Origin: Pseudomonadota bacterium
Lineage (GTDB): Bacteria; Desulfobacterota; Desulfovibrionia; Desulfovibrionales; Desulfovibrionaceae
Assembly: GCA_023450535.1 (NCBI GenBank)
Contig: JAEXGX010000407.1
Span: 1-8,347, forward strand
DNA: 8,347 bases
Direction: 5' to 3'
Shown here: positions 6,649 through 8,347 of the stretch, piece after piece
Numbering within the stretch: the first letter of the stretch is position 1
How the letters are laid out: each line of letters begins with the position of its first letter
The notes under the pieces: generated by a model
The model's input: only the letters and a program-made list of their open reading frames with translations
What the model was told of the DNA's origin: nothing
Database searches by the model: none
Translations under genes and position numbers: made by a program

Positions 6649-6879
6649 ACACCTTAAGTAAAAATGAACAATAAATGTAGCAAATTTTTATTGAGAAGGC
6701 GTACGCATCCCAAGCATTCGGAAATAGTTGTTGCAGTAAAAATTTTCTGGAAAACGCGAAAGGCAATAGTGCTCTTTCCTGAAAAAGAAAGGAATATACT
6801 CTCTATGATAAAAAAAAGATTATCCTGTACAACCTTCAGCAGGGCGAACGTTTCGTTCTTCTACTGAAAGCGGGGTTAC
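6649..6879. other. AT-rich gap without a convincing gene, upstream of the histidine kinase
   Basis: The composition turns clearly AT-rich relative to the rest of the window. A 67-codon frame (6664-6867) has no ribosome site and no recognisable product. Within it, ATG at 6805 opens 20 codons ending at TGA 6865-6867, in the same frame as and 12 nt before the kinase ATG, with AAGGAA about 10 nt upstream. That could be a leader peptide, but the support is thin. I see no clear promoter or terminator. The segment may be leftover DNA from the event that removed the end of the chemoreceptor gene. Confidence 0.4.
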
Positions 6880-8347
6880 ATGCTCCATTTCGCTCCCTTC
6901 GTCACCACTGTGCCCGACAGCCGGGTCACAAAAAAGAAAAAGCTAAGCCCTCTCGCTTTCCTTGCCGTGGGATTGCTGGTTGTCGTTTCCTCGTGTTTCG
7001 TCATCCGGCACATCAACCAGCGCATTCTGGACGTAAACTGCGAAAAGGTGCTTGAGGTAACACAAAAAGGGGCGAGCATCTTCAGAAACGAGCTGAAAAG
7101 TACTGAAGAAAGTCTCAGAATGTTTGTCCGTCTGTTGCCGGAGGATACGGCGCAGTGGGAATCCTACATTTTCAAGATGCTGGAGGTATATCACTTCTAC
7201 CGGGTGGCCATCGTGACGGAGGACGACGTCACCGTGAGTAACAGGGACATATCCCCCAGCCAGCTTGCAGAATGGAAACAGCTGCAAAGCGAGGATTTCG
7301 CGTTCTCCAGAACCTATACGGGCGACACCGGAACCTTGCAGACGCTGTTTCATTTTCCCTTTCAGGCGCACGGAGTGCGCGCCCACCTGTACGTCGAGCG
7401 ACTCCTGAACAGACTTTACAACAACGACGCCATGGAATTTTTCGGGAGCGACGGCTTTTCCTATGTCGTCTCCGCCTCGACGGGAGAATTTCTGCTCAAG
7501 GCCCGGAACCGGAACAGCCAGGGATTTTACACCGATCTCTACTCCATGTTGCGGGACAACGAAAAAAACGCCCCTGAAGACGTGGAACGCCTGAGAACCC
7601 TGTTGAATGAAGGGAGCACCGGTACCGCCGTCATGCAGTTCCGGGGCGAAGCCTCCTATCTCTGTTTCATGCCGATTCGGGAAAATGTGGATTGGTACTT
7701 TTTTTCCATCATTCCCCAAAGAACATTGGAAGACGTGGGCAACGAAACGTCGCTTTTCATCATCTGCCTCGTCGCCTTGTCCCTGCTCAGCGGTCTGTTC
7801 ATCTATATTCTCAACAAACGGGCCGACACACTGGCCTCCAAGTATAGAGAACAGGCGTTTCGGGATTCGACGTTCAACGCGATCTCGACGAACATCGACA
7901 CGGTTATTGCCGTTTTCAGCGCTCTCACGGAAAAAACGGAATTCCTTTCGGAGAACAGCGGACGCATTCTGGGCATTGATGACGACGATCTTGCGCTGGC
8001 GCAGGCAAAATTTCTGCGCGGCTGCCAGAGCGAAAACATAAAAAAGTTGTTCGACGCCGCAATCCGGCAGGAAATCAAGGCCTTTGCTTCGGAAGTTTCC
8101 ACCTACGCCAACCCTGCCAGCGGCGAAACTATCTGGATCCGGGTAAGCTTCTACAAAATACGTAACAGTCTCGATCAGGGAAAATATATCCTTACCGTTG
8201 AGGACATCACCAGCGACGAAAACAAGTCGCGCCTTCTTCAGGACGCCGTGCTGGCGGCGCAGCAGGCCAACGAGGCCAAAAGCATGTTCCTCACTAACAT
8301 GAGCCACGAAATCCGAACGCCCATGAACGCCATCATCGGCATGACGG
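6880..8347 (+). CDS. Transmembrane sensor histidine kinase (possibly hybrid), 3' end cut by window
   Basis: An inner-membrane sensor kinase that autophosphorylates on histidine in response to a periplasmic signal. 489 codons are visible without a stop. Membrane helix 1 is near residues 24-44 (LAFLAVGLLVVVSS) and helix 2 near 291-311 (LFIICLVALSLLSGLFIYI). They enclose about 245 residues of periplasmic domain, the size of a double-Cache ligand sensor, with a Cache-like segment FSYVVSASTGEFLLK. A PAS-like domain follows (about 328-447, ending YILTVEDIT), then a short helix and the HisKA box NMSHEIRTPMNAIIGM with phosphoacceptor H476. The catalytic ATPase domain and any receiver domains lie beyond the edge. 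This HisKA form is common in hybrid kinases. The ATG at 6880 is the first possible ATG after an in-frame stop at 6865-6867; its ribosome site (GCGGGG) is weak. A GTG at 6910 is an alternative. The ligand and the cognate regulator are unknown. Confidence 0.9.
   Translation, partial: MLHFAPFVTTVPDSRVTKKKKLSPLAFLAVGLLVVVSSCFVIRHINQRILDVNCEKVLEVTQKGASIFRNELKSTEESLRMFVRLLPEDTAQWESYIFKMLEVYHFYRVAIVTEDDVTVSNRDISPSQLAEWKQLQSEDFAFSRTYTGDTGTLQTLFHFPFQAHGVRAHLYVERLLNRLYNNDAMEFFGSDGFSYVVSASTGEFLLKARNRNSQGFYTDLYSMLRDNEKNAPEDVERLRTLLNEGSTGTAVMQFRGEASYLCFMPIRENVDWYFFSIIPQRTLEDVGNETSLFIICLVALSLLSGLFIYILNKRADTLASKYREQAFRDSTFNAISTNIDTVIAVFSALTEKTEFLSENSGRILGIDDDDLALAQAKFLRGCQSENIKKLFDAAIRQEIKAFASEVSTYANPASGETIWIRVSFYKIRNSLDQGKYILTVEDITSDENKSRLLQDAVLAAQQANEAKSMFLTNMSHEIRTPMNAIIGMT

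Noticed and set aside
6664..6867. A 67-codon open frame in the AT-rich gap
   Set aside because: No ribosome-binding site before its ATG, low-complexity AT-rich composition and no recognisable product. Not called as a gene.
6943..8307. A 454-codon open frame on the minus strand opposite the histidine kinase
   Set aside because: The plus strand gives two membrane helices, a PAS-like domain and a HisKA box without interruption. The antisense frame shows no family features.

Overview
The window looks like a piece of a moderately GC-rich Gram-negative chromosome, most likely a Desulfovibrio-type sulfate reducer (family Desulfovibrionaceae). This assignment comes from recalled protein style: the broken chemoreceptor carries a HAMP-like stretch (GKDPGELAVIA) that I associate with Desulfovibrio chemoreceptors, and the sulfatase-fold protein belongs to the proteobacterial branch of the LTA-synthase-like family. 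No rRNA, tRNA, CRISPR array or intact mobile element is visible.

Layout. (1) Positions 3-1844, plus strand: the 3' part of a membrane-anchored LTA-synthase/MdoB-like phosphoglycerol transferase, cut by the left edge. (2) Positions 1845-2074: a dense convergent 3' region with three strong hairpins. A minus-strand terminator lies near the end of the plus-strand gene, a plus-strand terminator lies near the end of the minus-strand gene, and a perfect 20-bp inverted repeat abuts the stop codon of the minus-strand gene. (3) Positions 3259-2075, minus strand: an iron-dependent alcohol/aldehyde dehydrogenase of the YqhD/BdhA type, with its own predicted promoter inside a pair of abutting 33-bp palindromes. 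(4) Positions 5862-3517, minus strand: a metal-resistance module. A CsoR-family metal sensor is followed by an intrinsic terminator, then a sigma70-like promoter whose -10 box lies inside a 38-bp palindrome with a G5 centre, then a CPC-type P1B heavy-metal ATPase. (5) Positions 6003-6648, plus strand: a chemoreceptor pseudogene with at least two frameshifts, internal loss and no signalling domain, followed by AT-rich sequence without a convincing gene. (6) Positions 6880-8347, plus strand: the 5' two thirds or so of a transmembrane sensor histidine kinase (periplasmic sensor, PAS-like domain, HisKA), cut by the right edge.

How it works together. The clearest functional unit is sensor plus ATPase. 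The sensor has the Cys-His-Cys ligand set typical of Cu(I)-sensing CsoR, and the palindrome over the ATPase promoter is its obvious candidate operator, so excess metal should release repression of the efflux pump. The ATPase does not show the TM7/TM8 residues usual for Cu(I) or Zn(II) pumps, which leaves its substrate open. The dehydrogenase, the phosphoglycerol transferase and the histidine kinase appear to be independent transcription units. I do not see a clearly novel multi-gene system here. The points most worth a second look are the regulatory and structured DNA elements and the sensor/transporter mismatch.
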